Counted from the stretch's first letter, positions 47,176 to 60,100 are shown. The stretch is 64,000 nt of DNA from Spongospora subterranea f. sp. subterranea (GCA_049724395.1 JAUGWO010000168.1:120270-184269); one strand, 5' to 3'. Program-made: numbers and translations. Notes: a model not told the origin generated them from the letters alone.

Positions 47176-47993
47176 ACCGTTCGATCGTCGATGAACGGTT
47201 TGTATCAAGGGTGACTACAGTTTGATGATTGACACTGGTACAGATATGCTCCCGAGATTTAAACAAGACCCGAAAGGGAAGGGGATTTGGGCCGATTTTC
47301 GCCGAGTCGCAGACGCGAAGAAGAAGTCAGACAAAACGAAAAGCGACAAATCTATTACGATCATTCCATAGGATGATAAGTAATAAAAGGGAATATATAA
47401 GGTTATAGGATTTAAATGCACTTCGAGAACAGAAAGAGCTCTTTGTTAAAAGTGAGAGTGAACATTCACCAACCTTTGTTAAGGGCTCTCGGGACAAGTA
47501 TTTTTAAACAGAAATGAGATTCTTCCCTCATTCTCCGTATAAGGCAAAGAACAGTACAGTGGGCGTACGGCCCAGGACCGAGATGTGTTGATGCCTACGA
47601 TGCTCCGAGCCATCCAGGTTGATTTTCGATGCCGAGGCCCGAGTTCATCCGCAGTCAGATGCACTCACCCTCTTAACCAAACACGGCAACAACTACTGCC
47701 CACCTGCTTCTTAACCTATTATATCACAAACCCCATCTATTATCCCCAATCTCAATCGCATTTCATCCCTTTCTCTCTTCCCAAAACGGACCTACGGAGC
47801 TATTCGCACCATTTCGATATGAGACACAGTGATCAAAAGAGCATGACATGTGACTGACGACAGGATGACGGGTTGCGTCCCTGCATGATTTGTCCGTCAT
47901 GTGAGTGTGGAACCTCTTTCTGAGTGAACCCCGCCTGAAAATATCAACTGCTATCTCGCATTTATTATAGGGTGGTATTTCACACAAACAATC
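47176..47993. other. Spacer; possible short basic ORF at 47223-47371
   Basis: A 48-codon plus frame (MIDTGTDMLPRFKQDPKGKG followed by IWADFRRVADAKKK...) ends near 47371. It is basic and protein-like but unsupported. The rest, including pyrimidine-rich sequence at 47690-47780, likely holds the promoter of the stomatin-like gene. Confidence 0.3.
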
Positions 47994-49788
47994 ATGTTAT
48001 CGTCTCGGTGCTTGATGCGATCCCGGCTGCTTCCCAAGCTGAAGTCGGTGAACGCCGTTGCCTCGTCCTTCTCCTTAGCAAAGAAGATCACCTCACAAAC
48101 GCATCGACCGTTCTCGTCAAGTCCTTTTTATACTGACGAGGGACAAATGATCGGTTCGCGCTTCGAGCGTCAAACTCCCGTTAATATGGTAGTTTCAATT
48201 AAGAAAAACTAGTGCAAACGGCTTGTTTGAGTGCTTCAACATTAAGGGTATCGCCATTGTTCCGCAGCAGCAAGCTTGGGTAGTTGAACGATTTGGCAAG
48301 TTTCAGAATGTTCTCATGTCAGGTTTGATCAATTCAACACTTTTCTTTACGATTTGATTAATTGTGCGATTATATAGGTCTTCATTTTTTGATACCGTTT
48401 GTTGACCGTATTGCATATGTGCATTCGCTCAAGGTATACCTTCTATGTGATAACTGCACTATTCTCGTTTCTTTACATGCATGTCTAGGAAGAAGCCCAT
48501 CGCGTATCGCATCAAACTGCGATTACCAAAGATAATGTCACAATCGATATTGATGGAGTAATCTATCGAGATGATAAACAACATATGTGTTAACGGCTAC
48601 ATCAATGACTTTTAGGTTCTATACCTCAAGATTGTCGACCCTGAGAGTGCTTCGTATGGTGTGGAGGATCCTGCATATGCATTGACTCAGCTCGCTCAAA
48701 CAACTGTACTGTGGCATACGAAAATTTCATCGCCAATGTTGATTGAAATTTTAGATGCGCAGTGAATTGGGGAAGATTACGCTGGACAACGTTTTTTCGG
48801 AAAGAGAGCACCTAAATTCTAACATTGTACATCGGCTCTCAAACTTGATGAATAATTTTGCTGATAATATTGCCAGGTAAAAGCGATCAACCTTGCTTCG
48901 AGTTCGTGGGGAATTTGCGCATTACGTTATGAAATTCGCGACATTTCCCCACCCGTTTCAGTGAAATCTGCCATGTTAGTAACCACCTTGTCGCATCACT
49001 CATGTGCTCCGTTGAAGACATGTTCCTTAGGGATCGCCAAGCAGAAGCAGAAAGGAAGAAGGTGCTTACTAAATTTGGGTTGGGGTTCTATTGTCTTTTT
49101 TATGACGTCTGTTCAGCGCGCAATGATACTTGATAGCGAAGGGCAACAGCAGTCTGCCATCAATGAAGCGAATGGTTTGAAGCAGGTAATCAATTGTTTC
49201 GCAGAAACTATCTGATGTGCTAACTCTTGTTTAGGCGACAATTTTACGTGCCGAAGGGTATAGAGGGGTTTTTTCTACATTATTATGTTAATGACGCTAT
49301 TTGCTGCAGTGAAGCCGCTTCTATTTTGGCCCGCGCAGAGGCTACGGCTGTTGGTCTGAAAAAGGTGAGAGTTATAATATGGTGTCTCGTCTGTCATTGT
49401 GACTCAAATATGATCAGGTTGCTTCCTCGGTTTCCGCTACTGGTGGTGCAGGTTTTGACTGATTTTTTCATCCTGATGTCTTCTATCATTAACTTTCATC
49501 ATACAGATGCTGTTGCATTACGCATCGCAGAGCAATATGTATCAGCGTTCGGTAACCTTGCGAAAGAAAGCACGACGATGCTGCTTCCAGCAAACGCCCG
49601 TATGTACACGTATCAATAGTCAGGAGATTATTTAACGGTTTTCAGACGATGCCGGCAGCATGGTGGCCCAGGCTCTTTCCGTATTCAAGACCATAAATGG
49701 CTCTATGGATAATGACCGTAAACCTACTATTGTACCGGCTCCGGTTCCGAAAATCGCAAAAGAATGGGTTCCTGGGAGCACCGCGTAA
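47994..49788 (+). CDS. STOML2: Stomatin-like protein 2 (mitochondrial SPFH/prohibitin family)
   Basis: Exon 1 (from 47994) encodes a Ser/Arg/Lys-rich presequence typical of mitochondrial import, followed by SPFYTDEGQMIGSRFERQTP. Later exons give GIAIVPQQQAWVVERFGKFQ, GLHFLIPFVDRIAYVHSLK, EEAHRVSHQTAITKDNVTID, VLYLKIVDPESASYGVEDPA and YALTQLAQTT. A coiled-coil region follows, then VALRIAEQYVSAFGNLAKES and MVAQALSVFKTING before a charged tail ending at 49788. The order and motifs match STOML2, an inner-membrane scaffold that binds cardiolipin and prohibitins. About ten exons are needed; introns are 35-75 nt. Confidence 0.87.
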
Positions 49789-50605
<817 letters not shown>

Positions 50606-50924
50606 TGACATTTCTATAATACAGCGTCCATATATGACAATTAAATGTTTCTCGCCTCGTTCGCCCATCGTGCCCGCCAGGTTTTTTGGCTAGATGTGTT
50701 GTATATCAGAGGGAACCTGTTCTATCACAGTCGCTCTCCCAATAGCATGACGGAAGCAACGTTCATGGTAAAAAGTTCAAAACGACACTTTTTCAATCCA
50801 CCAATGTTGTCAATAGTACACGACAGGTTCGTTGTTTTCAGTACTTAGAGCATTAGTAAACCATATGAAGTCGTAAACTGAATGTATAAATGGGAAACTT
50901 CGACTATGAAGTTGAGGCTCGCAA
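50606..50924. other. Convergent intergenic spacer
   Basis: It lies between the 3' ends of the convergent ubiquitin-eL40 and HIRIP3-like genes, so it should hold both polyadenylation regions. No gene is visible. Confidence 0.5.
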
Positions 50925-52639
50925 TCAAAAATCAGAATCATTGGCGTCGTCAGATTCGGCATCACTCTCAACGACCTGTTTTTTCTTCTTCATGATCATT
51001 GCTTTGCTTCGGACAGGCTTTCGTTTTTCTCGATCTTCATCACTACTGTCGTCCTTTCGTCGCGACGAATTCCGGCCCTGGTCGGCATCTTCATCGCTTT
51101 CCGACCCACTCAGACTTTCCGCATACTTGGACGGCTTGCTAGCCAGAGGTTGTCTTTTGGCTTGAGACCGTGCAGGACGCTTATTCTCGTCGTCATCACT
51201 CTCTTCAGCACGCCTCGAAACTGATTTCTGTTTGGATGACGACTTGCCGCGATTAACGGCCTTGTTTTTTGAGACAACCTTCTTTGGCTTAGATTCTGAG
51301 CTTTCATCGTCGTCATCGTCATCGCCATCGTCTTCGTCCGAGCTAGAGACTGTCTTGGTTTTCTTTTTAACCGGTTTCACCGGTTTAGAACTTCTTCGTT
51401 TGGGGGCAGGCTTCTTCATATGAGCGCTTTCCTCGTCGCTTTCTTCTTCCGACGAGTCCGGTTTCCGCTTTGTTGTGCTTCGAGAAGCCGCACTTCTTGC
51501 AGAAATTTTCGACTTTGATTTTTTTCTTGGCGCTTCTTCTTCCTCCTCGGAGCTCATCTCATCCTCACTCGTATCCTGTTTTTTGGCGTAACCCTTCCTT
51601 TTTGGCCTTTCCGACGGCCCTTCTTCTGAAGCATCACTCTCGTTATCCGATTCTGACGCCTCCTCCGCTTCACTGATATCACCACCGGAAGAGAATTCAT
51701 CATCTTCTTGAGATTCCTCCGCAGATGACCTGTTGTCAAGCATCGATTCAATCAACGGTCTTTTAGATGACAAATCTGATTACCTGTCTTCAGATTCAAG
51801 TCCCTCGATTGCGCTTTTCTCCTTAGCGTAAATCGCTTTATAGTCAACCGCAGCTGCGGCACGTCGTTTCGTCCGGGGAATTATGGCACTGGATACAGAT
51901 TACGGATATGACCAGCGATAATGTCGACAATCACACACCTCGCCTCGTTATGCTTCTTGGCTTCGGCGACATGGATCGCGTCGACAATATTCTCAGATTT
52001 TAGCTGCCTAACGTACGTATAGATAGTTAGGCACCTCTGAAAACTCAGATGACAAATGATTGCATACTCAGACTTGAATCCGGCTTCAATGAGCGCTTTT
52101 TTGAGAGCCGATACTTTCTCAGACAGGCTCATGCTGGCGCTAACGAGCTTGTTGGGACTAATAAACATGATGACGTCAGTGGATCTGTTAACGATTGCGG
52201 AACAAATTGCCTACTTCAAGGAGGCAGCTGTGCACAGCTTTCGTAGTGAGGTGTAAAGAGGGGACGATTTCTGCTGAGCTGGTTTGGGTTTTGGCTCAGC
52301 GGACTTGACTTTGGAAGCAGCGCTTTTAGCGCTTTTTTTCACCGGTTCAGGCTGTGCATACCCGTCTTCTTCAGCTAGCACTTCGTTGATCAGCTCTTTG
52401 ATCAGTTGCTTGCATCGGTCTTCATCCAGCTCCAACGGCTTCAGATCCAGTTCCCCTTCAAGATAACGTCTCAAAATGCGCGGCGTGGGATCCTCCTGTG
52501 TCTCGTCGTCCAACCGGTTTCGGATCAGTGTTTTGACATTATCCCGGTCGAATCCGCCATCGAACCACTGGCTTGTCATGGCGCTGGCGATCAAACCCGG
52601 TATATCGTGTAAGCGATTGGAGAAATGGCGCTTTACCAT
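50925..52639 (-). CDS. HIRIP3/CHZ-like histone chaperone with acidic tail
   Basis: The ATG is at 52639. Exon 1 holds a DEK_C-like helical domain (PTPRILRRYLEGELDLKPLE then CKQLIKELINEVL). After a Lys/Pro linker come SPLYTSLRKLC, KLVSASMSLSEKVSALKKAL, IEAGFKSEQLKSENIVDAIH and VAEAKKHNEASAIIPRTKRR, which follow the CHZ-containing C-terminal block of HIRIP3. Short introns (down to 24 nt) then join AVDYKAIYAKEKSAIEGLES to a 280-residue tail of Ser/Asp/Glu runs alternating with Lys/Arg patches. Such proteins handle H2A-H2B or H3-H4 and contain CK2-type sites. In human HIRIP3 the acidic region lies between the two domains, whereas here it is C-terminal. Ends at 50925. Confidence 0.65.
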
Positions 52640-53473
52640 AGACCAATAATTGCGCAGTCATGTCGCATCCTGATTCTGCCCAGTCACGCATATTTATTTA
52701 CGCCGAGTCGTGATTAGGTGTACAGTACACCTACTGTAACAGTCAATTACTCGCAGGCTGTAAATAACACTGTTGTGCTCATCAGAACGTCTTTTCAAAC
52801 TCGTTTTTGCATAATCGGTCAAAGAGTTTAACCGTGTTTAAACGAACCCGCTTTGACACAAAGCCCGGGCGATGTATTGCAGCGCCCTGTCTGAAACCGC
52901 CGTTCCAATAGATAGGGCGCGTTTTATTTGAAGGGCGGCGTCTAATTTCCGTCTAGACGGTCTACGTTTTCGGAACCCAATTCGCATTCGACTCGTAGTC
53001 AGAAATCAATTCATGGTTTTCTAATTTCTTACAATGATTCAGCGCTTTTTCTCTCGTAAATCCACCAAGTTTGACACAGTGATCGAAAATGTTTGGATTA
53101 TCTTATAGTGGAAAAATTCGAAAATCGTCTCCATCTGCCGCAAAGCACCGTTCTTTTCGCCGACTGCAATGGGGCAGATTTTGACACAAGGCGACGAGTC
53201 ATTGGAATCAGGATTGAGGCGAGCAGGTATCGTTTCCTGGGGAACCGTGTTGTTTGGCAATCATATTCGCAAGATTGACCAGAAAGGGGTCCTCCGCGGC
53301 AGATCGGAGAAGAGTCGCTGTCCGCGCCGGCCGTGTCGAACTCGGTGGACTTGAAGGCAGCTGCGTTCGAAGTTTTCCACCCTCGATAATCCAACCATGT
53401 TTGACAGCCAGGGAATTTCTAAAGACAACGTTTTCGATCTCTACAATTCCAGTTCTACTTCAAACAGAAAATC
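52640..53473. other. Unassigned region with short hairpin
   Basis: An 11-bp stem with one mismatch (GCGCCCTGTCT / AGATAGGGCGC) sits at 52882-52920. Overlapping frames on both strands at 53039-53523 show no family motif. I cannot say which, if any, is coding. Confidence 0.3.
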
Positions 53474-53781
53474 TTAAAACCCGTCTCGTTCTTTTTTTGT
53501 TTCGTCTAGAAATGACCGCCTGATTTGGTATTCGATGCATTTGACGGAATGACCATGGCCATCGCAGATCTTGCGTCCTGAGGGCGTTTCGACTGGAATC
53601 TTGATCGAGAATAATGTGTCCAGCAGGCGATCATCGCTATCGGGAATAGCCCACTCTGCGTTATCACGCACACAAATTCTGTAGAAATCACCGCATTCCA
53701 AGCAATTTTAGATTCAATCACAGCCGTTCCTATCCACGTTTTATACTACTGTAAATGCCCACGCGGACCCAATATGGACAT
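53474..53781 (-). CDS. Small unknown protein (two-exon candidate)
   Basis: A start ATG at 53781 gives MSILGPRGHLQ; a GT-AG intron joins ICVRDNAEWAIPDSDDRLLD and TLFSIKIPVETPSGRKICDG, ending ERDGF at 53474, about 78 residues. The sequence is compositionally protein-like and both splice signals are good, but no family is recognised, and more exons may follow downstream. Confidence 0.35.
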
Positions 53782-53945
53782 CTGAAGAGATAGTGTAGTT
53801 TAATAATTGGACTAAGAGGTGAGGTTGGCGGGCGTTGATGATGTAGTGACAGAAGATTGCCAGGGTTAGGGAGCTATGAAGCAGAACCTTGATCGTTGGA
53901 CGGGGGGCGGCTGTCTCGTCATTGGTCGACCGCCATCAACACCGC

Positions 53946-54087
53946 TTAGCTGGCCTTGGCTTTTGCGCGACGGCGCTTGCGTTTCAGGCGGCGCATGCGC
54001 TTCTTCCTAACATGACACAGCAAACGATCAGTCGGTTGGTCGACAAACCCCAAAACGTCATGGCACGTACTTCCATTTACCCCGCAT
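53946..54087 (-). CDS. RPL41: Ribosomal protein eL41 (25 residues)
   Basis: Exon 1 (54071-54087) encodes MRGKW plus two bases; a 64-nt GT-AG intron (54007-54070) follows; exon 2 (53946-54006) completes KKKRMRRLKRKRRRAKAKAS and a TAA stop. The 25-residue result matches the near-invariant eL41 (M-R-x-K-W-R/K-K-K-R-M-R-R-L-K-R-K-R-R). eL41 sits at the intersubunit bridge of the 80S ribosome. It is too short for usual ORF thresholds and is split by an intron after codon 5, so it is easily missed. Confidence 0.95.
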
Positions 54088-54343
54088 GGTTGTAGATAAT
54101 GATGTGTGAGGGGATCGGCCGTGGGCACTCGGAGGTCAACACCATGGACGGACACCGTCACGGACCAAACCCCCCCCTCATATAGAGATAATATCAGGGC
54201 GAGCCCTATATACACGACCTTCCAGAAAAATTTCAATATTATTGAGTCAATTGCTTCTCAGACCAAGGGCGTGTTGAGTCAAGATCACCGACACAGCATG
54301 ATCTTACCAGTATCTTGTTCATTGTTAAAATTATTTCTCAGTA

Positions 54344-55732
54344 ATGAGTCGAATATCGGTTCCGTTCGTATTTATTGCGCTCTATCTGGGTTCGTATGGC
54401 GTTCATGGAGAAATTGACAGCCCACCCGGTACAGTGGTTTATATTGTCGGATAGTGTTCAGGGTGCTGATCGATGCCATAGATGATTTATTGTCGAAACT
54501 GGGGGAATTCGTCGTCCCGAACGCAACGCTAATGGGGAACGTGACCGTTCCCGAACCCGACAACCTACTACCCCAGTTCAACGATTCAGTGATTCCTGAA
54601 CTATCTGCAAAATCCCCGGAATCCCCGTTCTCCTTGCCCGAATCCTTACTGAACGGCTCGTTGAGTGACAATAACACCGCGTTGCTAGAAATGCTGTTCA
54701 ATATCAGTCGCCCAGACGCGTCGTCGAGTGAGCTGCCATTGCCTCCAAATCTGCCTTTGACCGAAACATCGTTGCCGGACCTGCCGGTTCCGCCAACGAA
54801 CCCGTTGAACGTTTCGGAGTCTGATTTGATGAAACTCAATACGACGGTGCCCACGTTGGACGGAAAATTGCCAGCTCTGCCGAACAACTCGATGCCAATC
54901 CAGGACCCGGCCCAACTGTGGTTGAACGCTAAAAACGGATCGTTGTTCCGGGGCAACCAGTCGGCAATATTCCCCGACTCACGAATGCTGTCGACGCTCA
55001 GGACGGGATTGCAGCCAGGACAGACCCTGTTGACCAACGAATCCATCACCAGCAGCGACCAGCAATATTTACTGACGATGTTGCCCAATTGCAACCTGGT
55101 GCTGAACCATGGAACCCAGTACAACTTGACCGGCGTCTGGACGTTGAATTCCGGAGAATACGCCCAGCTGGCGCCGTGTAGGATGATGTTTGCCATGGAC
55201 GGCGCCCTGGTCTTGTTGAGTAAGGACGACCGAGAGGTGTGGAGGAATCACGGAAAGGCTGGAACGGCCCCGTACACGCTGCGCCTGAGCGATGGCGCTG
55301 TCGTCATCGACGATATGTGGCAGAATCAATTGTGGAGCTCCGCGCCAGGATGGGTGTCGGACCATATCGTGGTCGGCGAGAAGTTGCCCATGAACCGATC
55401 CCTGATCAGTCCAGATAAGCGATTTGAGCTGAAGATTCAGGAGTGATTGCAATGCGGTTGTGGCCAGGGTCTTGCCCATCGTATTCCCTGGATCGGCGCC
55501 CAATGCGCCAATCTGGTCCACAAACGTGACGAACACGTCACCGACAACCGGCGGCTGCTACATGGCGATCGCCGATGACGGCGTTGTCGAGATATATAAT
55601 GGCGATGGAACCGTGCTATGGAATAATGGCGTTAAGAATAAGGGCGACGAACCCTATCAGTTGTCAATTAATAATAACGGAGTAGTAGTCGAAACCGCGA
55701 ATGCCATTCCAATATGGAAATCACAGCAATAA
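54344..55732 (+). CDS. Secreted protein with two B-type (bulb) lectin domains
   Basis: The ATG at 54344 starts a signal peptide (MSRISVPFVFIALYLGSYGV). A 26-nt intron (54429-54454) removes an in-frame stop, then a Pro/Asn/Leu-rich stalk with many N-x-S/T sequons runs to residue ~190. The first B-lectin domain begins LQPGQTLLTNESITSSDQQY and has LVLNHGTQYNLTGVWTLNSG and MDGALVLLSKDDREVWRN. The second begins at GEKLPMNRSLISPDKRFELK. Its frame is broken by one base near 55442, after which CNAVVARVLPIVFPGSAPNA, WSTNVTN and GDGTVLWNN continue to the stop at 55732. These domains bind mannose or related sugars. The frame break lies in a conserved strand, so it is probably a sequencing indel. Confidence 0.75.
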
Positions 55733-55999
55733 AACCCCTTAATGTAGTGTACTTATTCCTTTGACACATTTGTGTCAACCCTGATATGAAATCGATTGAT
55801 TGCCCTGATCCTGGCCAGATCATGTGACCTGGATTCCGATCCGAGAATAGGAACCTGAATTGTGTTTTTTTTTTGGGATTGTCCACCATGGCTGTTATGT
55901 GAATTTTATCAATTTCGGCCGTCAAATAATGCCGAACGACAAAGAGCGGTGCGACCGGTCATTCCAATGTGCCACTATTGCTCCCCTTTATTAGGGACG

Positions 56000-58166
56000 A
56001 TGGCGCCATGGCCAGCCACGAGTCGGCTCAGCCCCGATGCGCTATCGTCCCTGAAGCGACTACCGCCCCACATTGTGGCGATGGTGTTCGAGTTCCACAT
56101 GCCCCCGTTCTCGTACACATTCCGCAACGGGTTCCTGGAAGAGTTCGCCATGTACAGCCGCCAGCGATACCGGGCTCTGACCGACCAGAAGATCGACGTT
56201 CATTTCGCCATCGCTAGTGGCGAATGGTAACGAAACAGCGCCATTGACTTGTCCCGGTTCCGACGGCTGATTGCAACTTTGCTCATCAGTAATGATGTGA
56301 TCGCCGCTTTCTTCGATCACGGCAACGCTTTGATTACGAATAGCATTGAAGCCCACCATGCCCTGATCAGGTCCTCCACCGAGGGAAAGTGAGCGTCGTA
56401 TTTTTTCGTGAAACCGATTCTGAAATTGCGCGTCGTTGGTTTGTAGCGTTGGACTGATGGAAATATTGCTGAAGCACGGCGTTGACGGACGGGCAACAGA
56501 TCCAGCCGGAGATGGGCCAATCAGCATCGCGTCGGCAAACGGACAGTAAATTCGCTAATTGTTGCACCAGCGACCGCGTCTGTGAAATCTGATTGAGGTT
56601 GTTCAGTTGCCATCTGGTTCAGACCCTGATTGATCATGGAGTCCCGTTGCAAACCCCAAATAAAATGACGCCGCTCGTCATCGCCGCAAGTTCCGGGAAG
56701 TAATGCAGGCGGATTGTTTACACTTCCTATAAACCATAACCTCATCCCGAACCTGTCGTTTTAGATTGAACGTCGTCCGTCTTCTGACCGAATCAGGCGC
56801 TCAAGTATTTGGCAGTTTCGCCCTGATCCAAGCGGCAAGGAACAACCAGTAATCGTCGGATTCCGTCGTTCTCCGTCGAAAATTCTGAACCGCACAACTA
56901 GTATTAAAGTCGTGGAATACCTTTTAGGACATGGCCACGAAGTCAACGGGGGCGATAACTATGGGCGAACAGCGTTATGGCACGCCTCAAGGAAAGGATA
57001 GTACGACCGATCACGGTTCAAAATTCGAAAATCAGCGTTCTGACTTCCGATCTAGCTCAGATCTGATCCCGATGCTGATCGAGTACGGGGCGAACGTCAA
57101 CGCCAGCGACAGGTCGGGATTGACGCCCTTGATTCAATCAGCCGCGCTTGGCCAGTAAGCGTGTCTGGCCGTTTCCAAGCTCTGGATTTAAACGGGGTTG
57201 CTTCTTCCCCCAGCGCCGAGCCGTGTCAACTGCTCTTGGCCTACGGCGCCGACGTCAATCGAGTTTCGAACCACTCGACCGCTCTCGTAGCGGCCGCCTT
57301 GAACGCCCGGTCCGTCCCATAATCCAATCCGGTTTGTCCCCCTACGGAATCTGTCTGAATCTGCCCCAGGACCGAGATCGTAACGCTGTTGTTGACGTTG
57401 GGAGCCGACCCGGACCGAACTGCTCCTTCAGGGATGACGCCATTGATGGTTGCTTGGAGGCAATGCCCTGGTTTCAAATCTGACTGTCGTCGCCAATGAG
57501 TTTTGGCTCCAGGTCTGAAATAATTCAACTGCTGTTATCCCACCCAAAGACCAACATTGACGCCCTTTCTGTCGACGGGTATTCGGCTCTGTCATTGGCT
57601 GCTGCTCGAGGAGAGTAATCCCAAACCCAAACCACGTTAGGACATTTTTACCTGACCTTTTATTCAGCGACGAAAATGTGGCTTTATTGCTGGCGAACGG
57701 CGCAAATCCGAACGTTGCCGATCGTTTCGGAAGAACGGCGCTAATGGAAGCAGTCGCAAGGGGAGCGTACGTCGATGTTGCGTTTGGCTGTCCCATCCTT
57801 GGCTGAACGCGATGAATCTCAGAGTTGGAGCGACGCGACATCTGCTGCAATCTGATGCCAATATTCATGCAGTGGATTCGTTGGGCAACAACGTTCTGCA
57901 CGTTGCCCTTCACCCGATCTTGTAATGTCGTTGGGAACTCGGCGTAACGTCTCTCTTATAGTGATCTGAACGCCTGTCGCTGGTTGGTTTCAGTGGTGAA
58001 AACGTGGAGATCGTCCGATTGCTGCTGTGCTATGGAGCCGATGACCCATTGTCCGGAACCGCAACGGTTGGGAAGCGAAAGTAAGTTTTTCCTGGTGCGT
58101 TAAGCAATGCAATCGTGGAGTGAGTTGAAGATACTGTAATTGATTGGCTAATTTAGGATCAGATAA
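56000..58166 (+). CDS. Ankyrin-repeat protein, about twelve repeats, one per exon
   Basis: The ATG at 56000 (MAPWPATSRLSPDALSSLKR) leads a ~75-residue domain, then ankyrin repeats: NDVIAAFFDHGNALITNSIE, GLMEILLKHGVDGRATDPAG, KMTPLVIAASSG, NVVRLLTESGAQVFGSFALI, KVVEYLLGHGHEVNGGDNYG, DLIPMLIEYGANVNASDRSG, PCQLLLAYGADVNRVSNHST, LLLTLGADPDRTAPSGMTPL, EIIQLLLSHPKTNIDALSVD, VALLLANGANPNVADRFGRT, HLLQSDANIHAVDSLGNNVL and VEIVRLLLCYGADDPLSG. Introns fall at the same place in most repeats, two bases into the codon after the second helix. The end at 58166 (K-I-R-stop) depends on the last splice; another frame stays open to ~58280. Substrates are unknown; such repeats mediate protein binding. Confidence 0.75.
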
Positions 58167-58415
58167 GGCAACAGATTCGGAAACAACATTCGTTTGGTTC
58201 TCGCCTGCCGACTAAGGAGTTGTCCCAAGCGAATAAAATGACGACTTTCTACAACTCACCGCCATCTATTCGGAAATAGGATCAAACTTGAACTGAAACT
58301 GTCAAATCACTAGTCTGCAAAAAATAAATCAATTCTATGGTCACTCGTCAGCTGATTAAAATTTAAAGCCATCAGGAGAAGAAACAGGCAAATCTGGAGC
58401 AGAATTCAACACTCC
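58167..58415. other. Convergent spacer
   Basis: Lies between the 3' ends of the ankyrin gene and the next minus-strand gene. An alternative terminal frame of the ankyrin gene (to ~58280) falls here. Confidence 0.35.
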
Positions 58416-58920
58416 TCAAAAAAAAAAGCAATCGTCCTTCACACTTTTTCGGATCGGGATATCGGCAAAACGGAGAAATTGCAATGAATTGCCAGCTGAC
58501 CGGCTAGGAGTATATTTCCCTTTTTTAAACGATCGCCATTTGCGATGATGAACATGATATTTATCAAACAGCTGAGAGTTGTCGGTTCGGAAAATCACAG
58601 CGCCAGTTCCCGTTTTGATTCAAAAGCAACACAAAGTTTGCGATCTCATTAAGGAAAAAAAAAACAAGAGACCAAGAAGCACAGTGTCGCAGATGCATCT
58701 TTCCCAGTCACTTCCATCATCCACAATCTACATTACCGAATAAACCCAAACGCCTATCGATTCCTGCAAAGCCGTGAGTGCCCATGACGGGGTATCGAGG
58801 CAGATTTCCCACCACCCAGCCGAACTGGCGATACTTTCCACTTCGGCCGCAACATGCAATTGATCGCCCTTATTGGCGACGATCTGGCGGATACAGTACA
58901 GATCTAAAAAAAAAAGAATT
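58416..58920 (-). CDS. Unknown two- or three-exon protein (partial model)
   Basis: An upstream exon (~58907-58741) reads CIRQIVANKGDQLHVAAEVE and SIASSAGWWEICLDTPSWAL to GVWVYS. It ends at a GTAATG donor, and a ~120-nt intron leads to an exon ~58613-58416 reading TGAVIFRTDNSQLFDKYHVH and HRKWRSFKKGKYTPSRSAGN, ending KDDCFFF. Splice signals are good and both exons have protein-like composition. The start exon (beyond ~58907) was not found. No family recognised. Confidence 0.4.
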
Positions 58921-59328
58921 GAGACAGATTGAGACACACGTTTATCGTCATGTACTACAGTAGGCTCTCTTAGTCCACGGATGTCGGTTCTATGGCTTGA
59001 AACTTATATTCTGAAATAAATACTGGTGTTGTTGTTGTTCAAGCCCCGCCCTCGGTTATTAACCGGGATTCTATTGTGGTATTTAGTAACTAAGTGGGGT
59101 AAAATATAACTAGAATTACACATATCCTTAAGTTTCCACCAAGTTTATGCAAAATACGAGCGAATATCCATCTGTTTCAGGCCCGCAAGGGATTGCGCGC
59201 TGTGCTCTTTGCACAAATCATACAAAAAGCGACACGTTTTGATTTCTTAAAAAACTCTAGCGTACTCCCACTGAGAATTTCAATTGACATCTGTAAACGC
59301 GCTGATCTTGTTCTCCAAAGTCCTTGCA
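58921..59328. other. No supported gene
   Basis: Contains the likely 5' region of the minus-strand gene to its left and the 3' flank of the pogo-type transposase. No terminal inverted repeat for that transposase was found here. Confidence 0.4.
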
Positions 59329-60100
59329 TCAAGGTTCTTCAGATTCATCATCGTTAGCCTTATCGTCATTTGGCCCCGAGACTTCGCAATTTGTTGCCAG
59401 TACACCATCTTCTGCGAATTCTTGGTGAACTTCAAACTCATTATCTTGTGCAATATACTGCTCAAAATCCACTGGTTGAGATGACAGCTCGTCGATTTGA
59501 TCACGGACTATTTCATCGAATTCGTCAAAGAAATCATTGTCGATGGCATCGTCGTCAGGGGCAACAGCATCTGAAAGGCCAGTGTGAGCCCAGCAATTTT
59601 TTATGGAAGCTGGTGTTATCATTTTCCATGTGTCTCTGCACCAGGACATGGCTTGCAGGATGTCAACCTTATAGATATCCTTTGCTTGGATCTTGTCGCG
59701 ATTCAGGGCCAATCCCAGTTGGAACGATCGGCAGCGCTTCTTGAAAGCAGCAATAATGCCAGCATTCATTGGCTGAATGAGGGATGTTGTATTCGGAGGG
59801 AGGAACATAACAGTAGCGTTCGAAAGATCCAGTGAGCGAACAGCATGAGTTGGCGCATTGTCCAATAGCAGCAAACTTGGCGCTGCTCGTTTCTCACATC
59901 TCGATCAAATTTTTCAAGCCATTGTTGAAACAGTACGCTCGTCATCCACGCTTTTTTGTTCCATCGATAGTAAAACCCATACTCTTCTGCTCGCTTCTTC
60001 TTGAAACAGCGAAGTTGTTGAGAATGTCCAATAAAAAATTAGGCTCGTTTCGCAGTTCTATTACTGTTAGTGCACCAAGCTATAGTCATTCGCTTTTTGT
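59329..60100 (-). mobile_element. Pogo/Tigger-type DDE transposase remnant
   Basis: On the minus strand, KSERMTIAWCTNSNRTAKRA, AWMTSVLFQQWLEKFD, and then, in another frame, MLLLDNAPTHAVRSLDLSNA and FLPPNTTSLIQPMNAGIIAA match the pogo/Tigger (DDE_1) transposase. The conserved LLLDNAPTH aspartate and the following NTTS-x-x-QP-M block are present. The C-terminal acidic tail (DDDAIDNDFFDEFDE) is also typical. An in-frame stop (after AKRA) and a frame change near 59880 separate the parts, so it is a decayed or misassembled copy. The N-terminal HTH was not recovered. Confidence 0.75.

Noticed and set aside
52882-52920. tRNA or structured RNA
   Set aside because: Only one stem of 11 bp is present, with no T- or D-arm. 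It does not fold as a tRNA.
54372-55196. 274-codon minus-strand ORF
   Set aside because: It is antisense to the B-lectin gene, whose plus strand has a signal peptide, lectin motifs and glycosylation sequons. The antisense frame has no motif.
56060-57913. Long minus-strand ORFs (56060-56527, 57428-57913)
   Set aside because: They are antisense to ankyrin exons that carry clear repeat consensus on the plus strand and they span its introns.
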